The notes beneath the pieces were generated by a model that worked only from the letters and a program-made list of their open reading frames with translations, did not search any database and was not told the DNA's origin. Of a stretch of 64,000 bases of DNA, positions 15,822 to 24,060 are shown in pieces. Positions within the stretch are counted from its first letter, which is position 1, and every line of letters starts with the position of its first letter. The stretch is from Hydrogenoanaerobacterium sp032017025 (lineage in GTDB: Bacteria > Bacillota > Clostridia > Oscillospirales > Ruminococcaceae): assembly GCF_032017025.1 (NCBI RefSeq), contig NZ_DALZQO010000004.1:75088-139087 (forward strand). The letters run 5' to 3'. The position numbers were made by a program, and so were the translations under genes.

Positions 15822-16679
15822 TTACGCCTCCCTGCTTATCAACTTGCCGATAACATCTTTCGCCTGCTGTTCGGTAATGGGGATATAGTCAAGCTTTAAC
15901 CCGCGTTGGATTAGTTTATCGCCCAAAATTGCCATTTGCGGCAGCTGTACCCCATGCTCCATTAAAGAAATATCCGTCAGCACATCCTGTTTAGCGCCGC
16001 TTCGGATGAGCTCCCCATTGCTGAATACAAAGACCTCATCGGCATATTCGGCGATTAGGTCAACCTTATGCTCAACAAGAATGACGGTTTTTTTCGCTTC
16101 TTTCATAGCAGCAATAATTTCAAAAACGCTTTCGGTTCCTTCCGGGTCAAGCTGTGAGGTCGGCTCGTCAATTACAATGATGTCGGGTTCCAGCACAATA
16201 ATAGAAGCCAGTGCAGCCCTCTGTTGCTGCCCGCCGGAAAGCTCAAACGGGTTTTTCTCGGCAAGATGCTCGATTTTCGTCAGCTTCATAACCGCATTGA
16301 CACGCGCTTCGATCTCATCGACCGGGACTCCGAAATTTTCGAGCCCAAATGCAACCTCTTCAAACACCGTCTCTTTTACGCCCGAAATTTGATTAAACGG
16401 GTTTTGAAAAACATATCCGATGCGAAGCGCTAAATCTCCCTCGCTGTATTCTACGGTCGGCTTTCCATCAATCAGAACCTGCCCCTCCAGCTCGCCTTTA
16501 AAAAAGCTGGGAGCAAACCCGCGGATTAAGCTGCAAAGTGTAGTTTTGCCCGAACCGTTTTCGCCGATTATTCCGTAAAATTTACCTTGCTCAATAGCAA
16601 AGTTCACATTTTTTATGGCGGGTACGGTCGTCAATGGATAACTGTAGGTAACATCCTTGAACTCAATTACAACACCCAC
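15822..16679 (-). CDS. ecfA1: ECF transporter ATP-binding protein A1
   Basis: Second ATPase of the energy-coupling-factor module; 285 residues with Walker A (GENGSGKTT), Q-loop (VFQNPFNQ), intact signature (LSGGQQQR), Walker B with glutamate (IIVIDEPTSQLD) and switch histidine (LVEHKVD). The GTG start at 16679 has GGAGG 8 bp before it and overlaps the 3' end of ecfT by 13 bp, so translation is probably coupled. Together with A2 it drives EcfT and the S component encoded upstream. Confidence 0.93.
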   Translation of the reverse strand: MGVVIEFKDVTYSYPLTTVPAIKNVNFAIEQGKFYGIIGENGSGKTTLCSLIRGFAPSFFKGELEGQVLIDGKPTVEYSEGDLALRIGYVFQNPFNQISGVKETVFEEVAFGLENFGVPVDEIEARVNAVMKLTKIEHLAEKNPFELSGGQQQRAALASIIVLEPDIIVIDEPTSQLDPEGTESVFEIIAAMKEAKKTVILVEHKVDLIAEYADEVFVFSNGELIRSGAKQDVLTDISLMEHGVQLPQMAILGDKLIQRGLKLDYIPITEQQAKDVIGKLISREA

Positions 16680-17473
16680 ATCAGCACCCTCCAGACAATT
16701 ACTAAAGTCGTTATAATAATCGCAACGATAATTGCTTTTTTCTCGTTGCCGCTTGGTGTCACATCAAAAATATGTGTCTTTTGACACTGCACCGAAAACC
16801 CTTTGGACTCCAGCGTTAACACCCGTTCCTCCGTATTTGAAATTGAGCCTAAGATGAGAGGAATCATAGATGGAATAAACGCTTTTGTACGAACCAGCAG
16901 ATTCCCTTGTGTTTCTACACCGCGCGCCTGCTGTGCATTCATAATCACCTTGGAGTTTTGCTGCAGTACGGTAATCATTTGCAGTGTGGAAAGTAGAACA
17001 TAAGCCGCTTTGGGAGACATTCCCTTCTTTTCACAGGCGCAAATCAGTTCTTTATTTTCGGTACACTGGAAAAACCATGCAAAAATACCGCCGATGTTAA
17101 AGATTGTAAACATTAGGTTGAGCCCTGTCTGAAGCCCAATTTTATAAACCGTAAGGTCAAACAGGCCAAAAACACTCATGCTCCACACAATTTCGTTACC
17201 CTTTACGAGCAGTGCTTGAACAACCACGATAAATACACAAAGAAAAACAATTTTTTTGAATACGGTAATAAATTTATTCCAAATGCCAGTAGCTAATACA
17301 ATTATCGGAACAACAATGAATGCACCCATCATATACACCGGATATCCATCGACTTTAACTGTACCCAGTATCATACTGCAAACAGAGTACAAAGCCAAAA
17401 TCCATAGTTTTGCAAACGGATATAAGTCGGCTATTGCATTGTTTTTATGTATCCGGAGCTTCTCTTGCCACAT
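16667..17473 (-). CDS. ecfT: ECF transporter transmembrane protein T (CbiQ family)
   Basis: Membrane scaffold that couples the two ATPases to the substrate-binding S component. The 268-residue protein has about five or six hydrophobic segments and, near residues 180-230, the cytoplasmic coupling-helix region (ARGVETQGN), which matches the conserved Ala-Arg-Gly motif of EcfT. The ATG at 17473 is preferred because AAAGGAG lies 10 bp upstream; an upstream ATG at 17494 has no such site. The gene sits between the S component and ecfA1. Confidence 0.92.
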   Translation of the reverse strand: MWQEKLRIHKNNAIADLYPFAKLWILALYSVCSMILGTVKVDGYPVYMMGAFIVVPIIVLATGIWNKFITVFKKIVFLCVFIVVVQALLVKGNEIVWSMSVFGLFDLTVYKIGLQTGLNLMFTIFNIGGIFAWFFQCTENKELICACEKKGMSPKAAYVLLSTLQMITVLQQNSKVIMNAQQARGVETQGNLLVRTKAFIPSMIPLILGSISNTEERVLTLESKGFSVQCQKTHIFDVTPSGNEKKAIIVAIIITTLVIVWRVLMWVL

Positions 17474-17503
17474 ATCTGAAGCACTCCTTTTCATTTTTCG
17501 GTA

Positions 17504-17533
17504 ATTCCGCCCTCCATTGCCAGAGGGCGGAAT
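17504..17533 (-). other. Intercistronic hairpin between the S component and ecfT
   Basis: An 11-bp perfect GC-rich stem (17504-17514 with 17523-17533) with an 8-nt loop and no T-run on the minus strand. It may stabilise the upstream messenger or partly attenuate expression, giving more S component than ECF module. Confidence 0.6.
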
Positions 17534-17580
17534 CTGGCATTTTATTAGATTTCTTCTAAAATTAGTATTTTCGGAACTCC

Positions 17581-18204
17581 CTAGCCTACTTTACTCTCTT
17601 TTGCTTTTTTAATGTAATGTTCACCGCAGGAGAATTTGATCAGTGTTCTGGCAGGAATAACGCGTATAATGAGATAAGTTATGACGAAAGAGATGATACG
17701 GTCGGTAACTGTGAAAACAAGCTCGGTGGAGAATACAGCTTTCCAGATATTGGAGCCTGTCGCCATCAAGGTTGCTGTAATCAGCGAGGTGCCGGAAGCC
17801 GTAACACCGCCAAAGGCGAGTACAACGATTGGTGCCGCAATAATGAGAGAGGTAATTGCCATTAAGAACATAGAGATAAGCCATTTCCACCACACAGAAA
17901 AACCATTCCATCTTGCGCAGAAACCCGTTACGATACCGACGGATACGTTGACGATTGCAAATATAAAGAAGGTGGGGTTGGAGATGCCGAGAACCAGATT
18001 GGTAACCAGGCCCGCAAGACCGCCTACCCACGGCCCACACAGCATTGCAACCAAAATGGTGCCGATGCAATCGAGATACAGGGGAATTTTCAGTGCCACT
18101 GCAAGCTGCCCGCCGACGAAGTTAACAGCAACTGCAATAGGGATGAGAAGCAGGGCAAGCATGCTAAAGTCCGACTGAAACGAGTACTTTTTCTTTTCTG
18201 ACAT
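17581..18204 (-). CDS. ECF transporter substrate-specific (S) component, predicted nucleoside uptake
   Basis: A 207-residue integral membrane protein with six hydrophobic segments, the typical size and topology of an ECF S component. Features include a glycine-rich loop GPWVGGLAGLVTNL and an AVNFVGGQLA segment, matching the S-component fold. It is encoded just before ecfT-ecfA1-ecfA2, so it likely has a dedicated ECF module. The operon also codes for uridine phosphorylase and a nucleoside hydrolase, so a nucleoside is the best guess for the substrate. I do not recognise it as one of the named vitamin families. AGGAGG precedes the ATG. Confidence 0.82.
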   Translation of the reverse strand: MSEKKKYSFQSDFSMLALLLIPIAVAVNFVGGQLAVALKIPLYLDCIGTILVAMLCGPWVGGLAGLVTNLVLGISNPTFFIFAIVNVSVGIVTGFCARWNGFSVWWKWLISMFLMAITSLIIAAPIVVLAFGGVTASGTSLITATLMATGSNIWKAVFSTELVFTVTDRIISFVITYLIIRVIPARTLIKFSCGEHYIKKAKESKVG

Positions 18205-18316
18205 GGTAGTTCCTCCTCATAATCCTTTAATTTTTAAAGGTTCTATTGATAAATACAGCAATTTTGCATTTATATAGCTGGCAACTTGCTGCATTTACTA
18301 GACACACAAAGCCTTT

Positions 18317-19495
18317 CTATCTTTCTGTTTTTTGCTCTTCACCAATTGTATTATGCCGAGACGCTTTGCCTCCAAGAACAACTAAGCCCGCAAGTATCAC
18401 CATTATAACAGAGATTGCAGTATAGACTACGGTGATAGACGCTGCCCTTGAGACTGCACCGATGATAGGCTGTGCTATGGTTCCACCCAACCCGCACGAA
18501 AAAACCATTAGAGAGAATGCCGCTGCTGAGTTCTTGGGAAACAGCCTGCCGCCCAGCGTGCTGATGCTTGGATATACCGGCGCAAGTGCAATTCCGATAA
18601 TCAACACACCGAACAGTTTGAGCAAGGGGCTTGGCAACACCAGCAGAACGATAATTCCGACACTGCAAAGTAGAAAGCATAGCTTTAAGAAATTGCTCTG
18701 ATTATAAATTCTTGAGCCCAATACCCTGCCCGGAATGCTGGCAAACCAGTACAGCGACAAACCAAATGCACCTAAACTTACAGCCCCCAGTAAGTCAAAG
18801 TAATTCACCAGCCAGTAGGTAACCGCCGTTTCGCAGCCAATGGCTATCATCAGTATCAGCATATAAAGGAACATTGCGGGGTTGCGCGCAAGCTTAAAGA
18901 TGGTAAGCCCGCCACTCGCGCCTTTACTGCTCTTCACAGAGAAACTATCGATAGAGCGGGAGCACAGGAACACGATTGCAAGAATACCCATAAACAACCA
19001 CATAACACTGTACACCACTTTGTAGCTGACTACTGTGAGCAGACGGTCGATTACAATAGGCCCAAAAACCGCACCGATGCTGAATACTGCCTGGGTAAGG
19101 TTCATATGCTTATTGGTTTCCTCCCCGTTGTAGTCTCCGATGAGAGAGAACATTACACCTTCCAAACCGCCTGAGCCGCAGCCAAAAAGAAAGAAGGATA
19201 GCACCGACATTTTTAGGTTTCCCGAAAGGGCGATGAACAAGGCCCCGATGGAATAAGATATTGCAGCAATTATAACACCGAACCGTTTTCCAATCCGTTC
19301 GGACAGCTCGCCCAGAAGCAGTACCATTAGCATAGACCCGACATAAAGTGCGCTGATGATCATGCTAAGCTGTATTTCTGTTGCGCCGAAAGATGCACTG
19401 ACGTAATGTACCATCAATTGGTTTCCGGCGAAAAAGCAGCCCATAAAAAGGAACAAGACGTAAGTAAACGGGTTGAAACAGTTTTTCATTTTCAC
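18317..19495 (-). CDS. Major facilitator superfamily transporter
   Basis: A 392-residue membrane protein with about twelve hydrophobic segments. The loop 2-3 motif of the superfamily appears as GELSERIGKRFG. It resembles sugar or nucleoside carriers (a FucP/MdfA-like layout), but the substrate cannot be read directly. It lies between nucleoside hydrolase and the ECF S component in the same operon, so it may be a second nucleoside or pentose carrier, or may export a base produced by the hydrolase or phosphorylase. The GTG at 19495 is 12 bp from GGGAG; an ATG two codons later is an alternative start. Confidence 0.87.
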   Translation of the reverse strand: MKMKNCFNPFTYVLFLFMGCFFAGNQLMVHYVSASFGATEIQLSMIISALYVGSMLMVLLLGELSERIGKRFGVIIAAISYSIGALFIALSGNLKMSVLSFFLFGCGSGGLEGVMFSLIGDYNGEETNKHMNLTQAVFSIGAVFGPIVIDRLLTVVSYKVVYSVMWLFMGILAIVFLCSRSIDSFSVKSSKGASGGLTIFKLARNPAMFLYMLILMIAIGCETAVTYWLVNYFDLLGAVSLGAFGLSLYWFASIPGRVLGSRIYNQSNFLKLCFLLCSVGIIVLLVLPSPLLKLFGVLIIGIALAPVYPSISTLGGRLFPKNSAAAFSLMVFSCGLGGTIAQPIIGAVSRAASITVVYTAISVIMVILAGLVVLGGKASRHNTIGEEQKTER

Positions 19496-19531
19496 TGTAC
19501 TATTAATCTCCCTTTTGAATATTGCTGTACA

Positions 19532-20479
19532 TTAGCGTTGTGATTCACAAAGCGTTCTGTACAGGTATTCCTTAAATCTTTCACCAATCAGGGCACTGCA
19601 CACTGCTGCGTTTGGCTTATTGGGCATATCATGACAGCGGTCAACCAGAACCGCACCGTAGCTGATGCCTTTTGAGATGTCTACATCACAATAGTAATCG
19701 TCGCATTCTCGAATGCATTCAGGATAAAGAATCGCCGCCATTGCTGCCGGGTCTGCCATATCCAAAACAGGCTCACCAAAACGCTTTGTATTCAGCTCCA
19801 TCAGCTGGCGGTTACAGTCGATCGAAAATCTTCCAAGATCGCTGCCTGTACGAATTTTTTCAATATCGTCTTTGTGGAGCATAGCCTCACCAAGACAGGC
19901 ATCCCACCCCACAAACAACAGCGGAACACCAAAGTCCAAAACGATTTTTGCAGACTCGGCATCCTGCCAGATGTTGAACTCTGCCACAGGTGAGACATTT
20001 CCGTAGCCCAGACCGGCACTGCCCATCATCGAAATGCGTTTTACTTTTCTCATCGCGTCGGGGTCAAGCATCATCGCGACTGCAATATTGGTCAAGGTGC
20101 CAAGTGTAATAATTTCTATCTCACCAGCTTCAGAATCGCGAAGTGCATCAAGTATTTTCAGCACACCATTGCCTTCGGCTATTGAAAGTTTTTTTACCTT
20201 TAGCCCAATATCGCCCATACCGTCTTTTCCGTGGGTTTCGTAAGCAAAAACCGATTCACGCAGGAGCGGTTTTTGGCAGCCAAGGTAAACAGACGGTTCA
20301 TAGCTGCCTGAATGTTCAATGGTAATAAGAGTATTGATGGCAGCCTGCTCTGCCGATACATTTCCGTGTACGGTTGTAAAAAAGAGTATTTCGACGCTGG
20401 GATCATTGAGTGCCATCGCTATTGCCATAGCATCATCTGAACCACAATCTGTATCTATAATAATTTTTCGTTTATCCAT
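19532..20479 (-). CDS. Ribonucleoside hydrolase (IunH/RihA family)
   Basis: Splits the N-glycosidic bond of ribonucleosides to give a free base and ribose. The calcium-binding aspartate cluster is present at the N terminus (IIIDTDCGSDDA), along with the conserved N-terminal TVHGN and the central FNIWQDAESA segment, where the family has FNxxxDPEAA. The product is 315 residues from the ATG at 20479; GATGGTG serves as a weak ribosome binding site, and a TTG at 20497 is a less likely start. Base preference (pyrimidine, purine or both) cannot be told. It is the third gene of the operon. Confidence 0.9.
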   Translation of the reverse strand: MDKRKIIIDTDCGSDDAMAIAMALNDPSVEILFFTTVHGNVSAEQAAINTLITIEHSGSYEPSVYLGCQKPLLRESVFAYETHGKDGMGDIGLKVKKLSIAEGNGVLKILDALRDSEAGEIEIITLGTLTNIAVAMMLDPDAMRKVKRISMMGSAGLGYGNVSPVAEFNIWQDAESAKIVLDFGVPLLFVGWDACLGEAMLHKDDIEKIRTGSDLGRFSIDCNRQLMELNTKRFGEPVLDMADPAAMAAILYPECIRECDDYYCDVDISKGISYGAVLVDRCHDMPNKPNAAVCSALIGERFKEYLYRTLCESQR

Positions 20480-20507
20480 TTGTACACCATCTTCCAATTG
20501 TTTTGTT

Positions 20508-21293
20508 TTATCTTGCTGCCTTTTCCTTATCCGCTTTAATCAAGTTGCGAAGCGCTTGAATCGCAACATCGATTGCGATTTCGGTGTCGGACGAACGAGG
20601 ATTGTCAAGCCCTGCTTTCTCTCTCTCCTGATTTCCGCAGACCAACAAAACCGAGCCAACGCGCACTCTGAGGCAGCTGCCGACAATAAACAGTGTCGCT
20701 GATTCCATTTCAGAGGTGAGCGCACCGCCTTTTACCCATGCCTGCCATTTGTTCATCAGCTCATAACCAATGGGTTTTACTTCCGGTTCGTGCTGCCCGT
20801 AATAAGAATCTTTGCACTCAACAACGCCTACGTGATAGGTTTTTCCCTGCTGCTCGGCAGCTTTGACAAGTGCGTTTACCACTTCATGGTTTGCAACAGC
20901 GGGGAATTCAACAGGTATGTACTCCTTGCCGGTACCATCCATACGGATAGCCCCGGAAGCTACAACAACATCGCCACCTTTAACCTCCATTGCCATACCA
21001 CCCGAGGTGCCGATTCTCACAAAAGTATCTGCGCCGACTCTCACCAGTTCTTCCATAGCAATTGCGGCGGATGGGCCGCCAATGCCGGTGGAGGTGACAC
21101 TAACTTTTTCACCGTCCAGGTAGCCGGTATAGGTGACATATTCGCGATTGTCTGCCACAAAAACGGCATGATCAAAATGTTTCGCAATCTTTTCGCAGCG
21201 TTTGGGATCCCCCGGTAGAATGACATACTTGCCTACATCCCCTGCTTTTAAATGGACATGATACTGAAGTTCTTCGTTATGATGATCGCTCAT
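20508..21293 (-). CDS. udp: Uridine phosphorylase
   Basis: Converts uridine (and often deoxyuridine) plus phosphate to uracil and (deoxy)ribose 1-phosphate. The 261 residues carry the phosphorylase landmarks: phosphate loop (PGDPKRCE), STGIGGPS, RIGTSGG and the base/ribose site EMESATLF. The QEREKAGLDNPR segment near the end is typical of Udp. The start has AAGGGG upstream. Its stop lies 28 bp before the nucleoside hydrolase start. Confidence 0.92.
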   Translation of the reverse strand: MSDHHNEELQYHVHLKAGDVGKYVILPGDPKRCEKIAKHFDHAVFVADNREYVTYTGYLDGEKVSVTSTGIGGPSAAIAMEELVRVGADTFVRIGTSGGMAMEVKGGDVVVASGAIRMDGTGKEYIPVEFPAVANHEVVNALVKAAEQQGKTYHVGVVECKDSYYGQHEPEVKPIGYELMNKWQAWVKGGALTSEMESATLFIVGSCLRVRVGSVLLVCGNQEREKAGLDNPRSSDTEIAIDVAIQALRNLIKADKEKAAR

Positions 21294-21338
21294 AATAAAT
21301 CGCCCCTTACCCCAAAAATGATTTTATGTCTGATGCTC

Positions 21339-22412
21339 CTATGCTTCTTGCGGAGGTAGGCTTTGTGCCGTTTCAAACATCGTAATAATATTTTCTACCG
21401 GTGTGTCTGCCTGAATATAATGGGCACTGGTTAAGATATAGCCCCCGCCTTTTCCCAACGCCTTGGTTACACGCTTTACTGCCTCTTCAACGTCCTGCTT
21501 TGTGCCCTTTGGCAGAGTAAACTGGATATCAATTCCGCCGTGGAAGCAAAGCCTGTCCCCATAGTTTTTCTTAATCTTGTCCATATCCATACCGGCCGCG
21601 TTGGGCTGTATTGGGTTGAGAACATCGATGGGGAGCTCTGCCAAATCCTCAATCATATCGTAAATTGCACCGCAGGAGTGATACATCACGGTTTTTCCAT
21701 AGCTTTTGATAACCCGATTGAGCTGCTGATGGTAAGGCCTAACGAATTCGGCCCACATCGCTTTGGACATCAGCAAGGTGTTTTGCGCCGCTATGTCGTC
21801 GTAGGTATAGACCATGTCGTATTTTTCACCAGCGTTATCCATGGTACGGCGAACATATTCGCAGTAGAAATCGGTCAACCGACCTATGATATCATGTGCA
21901 ATTTCCGGTTCCAGCACCATGTCCATCATAAACTGTTCATACCCTCTAAGTGCCCATGCCAGCTCAAACAATCCGCCTGTTTCAACCTTTATGTAGTAGG
22001 TTTTATGCGCGTCACCAATTTTGTTTGAGAGCGCTTTAAAATCCCAGTTGTCGATATTGGGCCACTTATCGTACTTTTCGAGATCTTCTACTGTTTCGGC
22101 AAAACCCAGCGGAGAACTTGCATATTCCTCATACTCACAAAACTCATTTTTAACAACGCGCCTATGAACACCCATGGCATCAAAATAACTGTTGTCTTGC
22201 ATCTTTACAAGTTCCGGGCCAATATAATCCGGTTGAAATTGGCGGACATCGATGCTGAGGTTTTTGAGAATTTGCTCCTCACTGTCTGTACAAAAATAAC
22301 ACTTCAGCTTCTCCCACACCTCGGGCACCGCCCAAAAGTCGAGCGGAACGCGATCTGTAACCTGATGTGCCAGTGCTGCCAGTACCCTTTCTCTGGGTAA
22401 CATTGCTCTCAT
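21339..22412 (-). CDS. Uroporphyrinogen decarboxylase-family protein (not the haem enzyme)
   Basis: A 357-residue TIM-barrel protein of the UroD superfamily, which also contains corrinoid methyltransferases of the MtaA type. Visible family segments are the opening RERVLAALAHQ...DRVPLDFW, a YHSCGAI motif where methyltransferases place a zinc ligand, and FHGGID. It opens the nucleoside operon and is not near haem genes, so a role in haem synthesis is unlikely. No corrinoid protein gene lies nearby. The start at 22412 follows AAGGAG by 9 bp. The frame is open for a further 58 codons upstream into the leader, without another good ribosome binding site. The function in nucleoside use is unknown. 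Confidence 0.82.
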   Translation of the reverse strand: MRAMLPRERVLAALAHQVTDRVPLDFWAVPEVWEKLKCYFCTDSEEQILKNLSIDVRQFQPDYIGPELVKMQDNSYFDAMGVHRRVVKNEFCEYEEYASSPLGFAETVEDLEKYDKWPNIDNWDFKALSNKIGDAHKTYYIKVETGGLFELAWALRGYEQFMMDMVLEPEIAHDIIGRLTDFYCEYVRRTMDNAGEKYDMVYTYDDIAAQNTLLMSKAMWAEFVRPYHQQLNRVIKSYGKTVMYHSCGAIYDMIEDLAELPIDVLNPIQPNAAGMDMDKIKKNYGDRLCFHGGIDIQFTLPKGTKQDVEEAVKRVTKALGKGGGYILTSAHYIQADTPVENIITMFETAQSLPPQEA

Positions 22413-22665
22413 TAGCCTACACTCCTTTTTCGCTTGTTGTATGTAAAAGTGAAACGTTAACAAAATCTGATTCGCATGAAGTGACAGTCGGCAAGGTACT
22501 CTAAAGCAAAACACAACTGAAAGCTTACGGTAAATACCTGTAAATTTATATCGCATTATTTTTCTTACGACATTATTTCGACACAATTCGCTATTTCGTT
22601 GTTATTTTTAATACAATTTAGTATGTACATGTAAAATTAATGTTCAATTTGTATTGGTTTTCTTC

Positions 22666-22694
22666 ATTATATGTATAAACTATAAACAAGTCAA
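22666..22694 (-). promoter_or_regulatory. Sigma-A promoter of the nucleoside operon
   Basis: TTGACT (22694-22689), a 17-bp spacer and TATAAT (22671-22666) on the minus strand. Transcription should start near 22659, leaving a leader of about 245 nt before the UroD-like gene. I see no known purine, PRPP or other riboswitch motif in that leader. Confidence 0.9.
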
Positions 22695-22699
22695 TAGTT

Positions 22700-22717
22700 A
22701 TTGAAAAAAATTTCAAG
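22700..22717. promoter_or_regulatory. DeoR-type operator palindrome
   Basis: ATTGAAAAAAATTTCAAG: inverted half-sites separated by an A/T centre, 5 bp upstream of the operon -35 box (about -58 to -41). It differs at 2 of 18 positions from the Bacillus subtilis DeoR operator as I remember it (ATTGAACAAAATTTCAAT, at about -60 to -43). Two exact half-sites TGTTCAAT flank it: 22641-22648, just inside the operon transcript, and 22813-22820, between the regulator promoter and its start codon. Confidence 0.75.
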
Positions 22718-22757
22718 TAATTATTAATTTTTTACATTTTTTTGCTATTAGACTATA

Positions 22758-22784
22758 TGCAAATTGCAATCGGTTTGTTATAAT
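22758..22784 (+). promoter_or_regulatory. Candidate promoter of the SorC/DeoR-type regulator
   Basis: TATAAT at 22779-22784 on the plus strand, with no good -35 hexamer 17 bp upstream. A short palindrome TGCAAATTGCA (22758-22768) covers the -35 region. The gene starts 66 bp further on. Confidence 0.55.
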
Positions 22785-22849
22785 AAAAACAAATTGAGAT
22801 TTATGGCTGCTTTGTTCAATAAAGATCGGCAAAAGGAGGCACACTGCTT

Positions 22850-23815
22850 TTGAAAAAAGAAAATCTTAAACGGATGATTGATATCTCAAAAATGTACTAT
22901 GAGCAAAATTTGAACCAAGAGGAAATTGCGAGGCGCATCAATACCTCTGTTGCCCAGATTTCAAGAATCATCAGCAATGCTAAAAAAGACGGATACATCA
23001 AAATTTCTGTAATTGACCCGTTTGAAGAAGGAAATGATTTGCGCGATAAAGTGCTCTCCTACTTTCATTTAAAAGATGTTCGGATTGTTGAAAGCCGCGA
23101 TGAGGACCAACGGATTACTGAGAAAAATGTCGCACAGGCCGGAGCAGATTTTCTGCTCGAGATTGTGCAGGCGAATGATATTGTGGGCTTCGCCTTCAGC
23201 GATTTGATGTCCAAAATTCCAAGCCTACTGCCCGTTCGGCACATTGAAAATCTTGCCTTTGTGCAGCTAAACGGTGCACTAACCGAGCATGTAAAGGGCT
23301 TTCAGTACGATACCATCCGGCAGACAGCCGGCAAATTGGATGCGTTTTACTACTACTTCCCCGCCCCTGCTGTTGTCAACAACCGCTATGTAAAAGACGC
23401 GCTGCATCAGGATTCCAGTATTCAATGGGTTATTGAAACAGCAAAAAAAGCTAATATTGCAATGTACAGTATTGGCGCACCTTCAGAGAGCAATATCTAT
23501 GTTACCAGCGGTTATTTTAGCCACGATGAAATCAGAAAAATTCGTGAAGGTGGTGCCGTAGGCGAAATTTTCGGGCATTTTCTCAATCGCGAGGGTAAAA
23601 TTAACGACCCCTTGTTGGAGGCGCGTATTCTCGGCATGGATATTTCAGAACTGTGTACCAAAGATTTTTCGGTTTGTGTGGCTGCCGGTGAGCATTTGGC
23701 TGAGGCAATTTATGCCGCATTGCAAGGCAATTACTGCAATGTATTAATTACCGATGCGCGTACCGCCAAAAAGCTATTAGCTATAAAAGATCTGCAAACC
23801 TTTTATGGCCGCTGA
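22850..23815 (+). CDS. SorC-family transcriptional regulator, Bacillus DeoR-like
   Basis: A 321-residue regulator with an N-terminal helix-turn-helix (LNQEEIARRINTSVAQISRI, about 20-40) and a C-terminal sugar-phosphate-binding domain (about 60-315). The linker VIDPFE resembles Bacillus subtilis DeoR (VMDPFE as I recall), a repressor that responds to deoxyribose 5-phosphate. It is transcribed away from the nucleoside operon, and the shared region contains a DeoR-like operator, so it most likely represses that operon. The effector may be ribose or deoxyribose phosphate. TTG start with AAAGGAGG 11 bp upstream. A strong terminator follows the gene. Confidence 0.88.
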   Translation: MKKENLKRMIDISKMYYEQNLNQEEIARRINTSVAQISRIISNAKKDGYIKISVIDPFEEGNDLRDKVLSYFHLKDVRIVESRDEDQRITEKNVAQAGADFLLEIVQANDIVGFAFSDLMSKIPSLLPVRHIENLAFVQLNGALTEHVKGFQYDTIRQTAGKLDAFYYYFPAPAVVNNRYVKDALHQDSSIQWVIETAKKANIAMYSIGAPSESNIYVTSGYFSHDEIRKIREGGAVGEIFGHFLNREGKINDPLLEARILGMDISELCTKDFSVCVAAGEHLAEAIYAALQGNYCNVLITDARTAKKLLAIKDLQTFYGR

Positions 23816-23839
23816 GTACTTGAAAATGCATGCTATTTT

Positions 23840-23877
23840 AGCAAGAAGCAGGGAGTAAATCTCTGCTTCTTGCTTTT
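23840..23877 (+). terminator. Terminator after the SorC-family regulator
   Basis: A 12-bp perfect stem (23840-23851 with 23863-23874) followed by TTT on the plus strand, 25 bp after the stop codon. Confidence 0.85.
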
Positions 23878-24030
23878 GCCGCAATTAATTCACCCGTTCT
23901 GAAGAATGGTTCGTTAAGTTCCTACTACCTGTTTGGCAACAAAGAAGCTATAATATAAAAAATAGGGTAAAATATTTTTAAAATTTGAAGACTATACGCT
24001 CTGCACGTCGTTATATTAACTGTACGACGT

Positions 24031-24060
24031 ATGAAGGTGGTGAACACGAGCAAACAATGA
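24031..24060 (+). CDS. Possible nine-codon leader peptide overlapping the sigma factor start
   Basis: ATG followed by eight codons and TGA (MKVVNTSKQ). Its stop overlaps the ATG of the sigma factor as ATGA, the usual form of translational coupling. It lacks a good ribosome binding site of its own, so it may simply be chance; the GGTGG inside it is the likely ribosome binding site of the sigma factor. Confidence 0.3.
   Translation: MKVVNTSKQ

Noticed and set aside
22413..22850. Purine or PRPP riboswitch before the nucleoside operon
   Set aside because: The leader is AT-rich and lacks the conserved loop sequences of these riboswitches.
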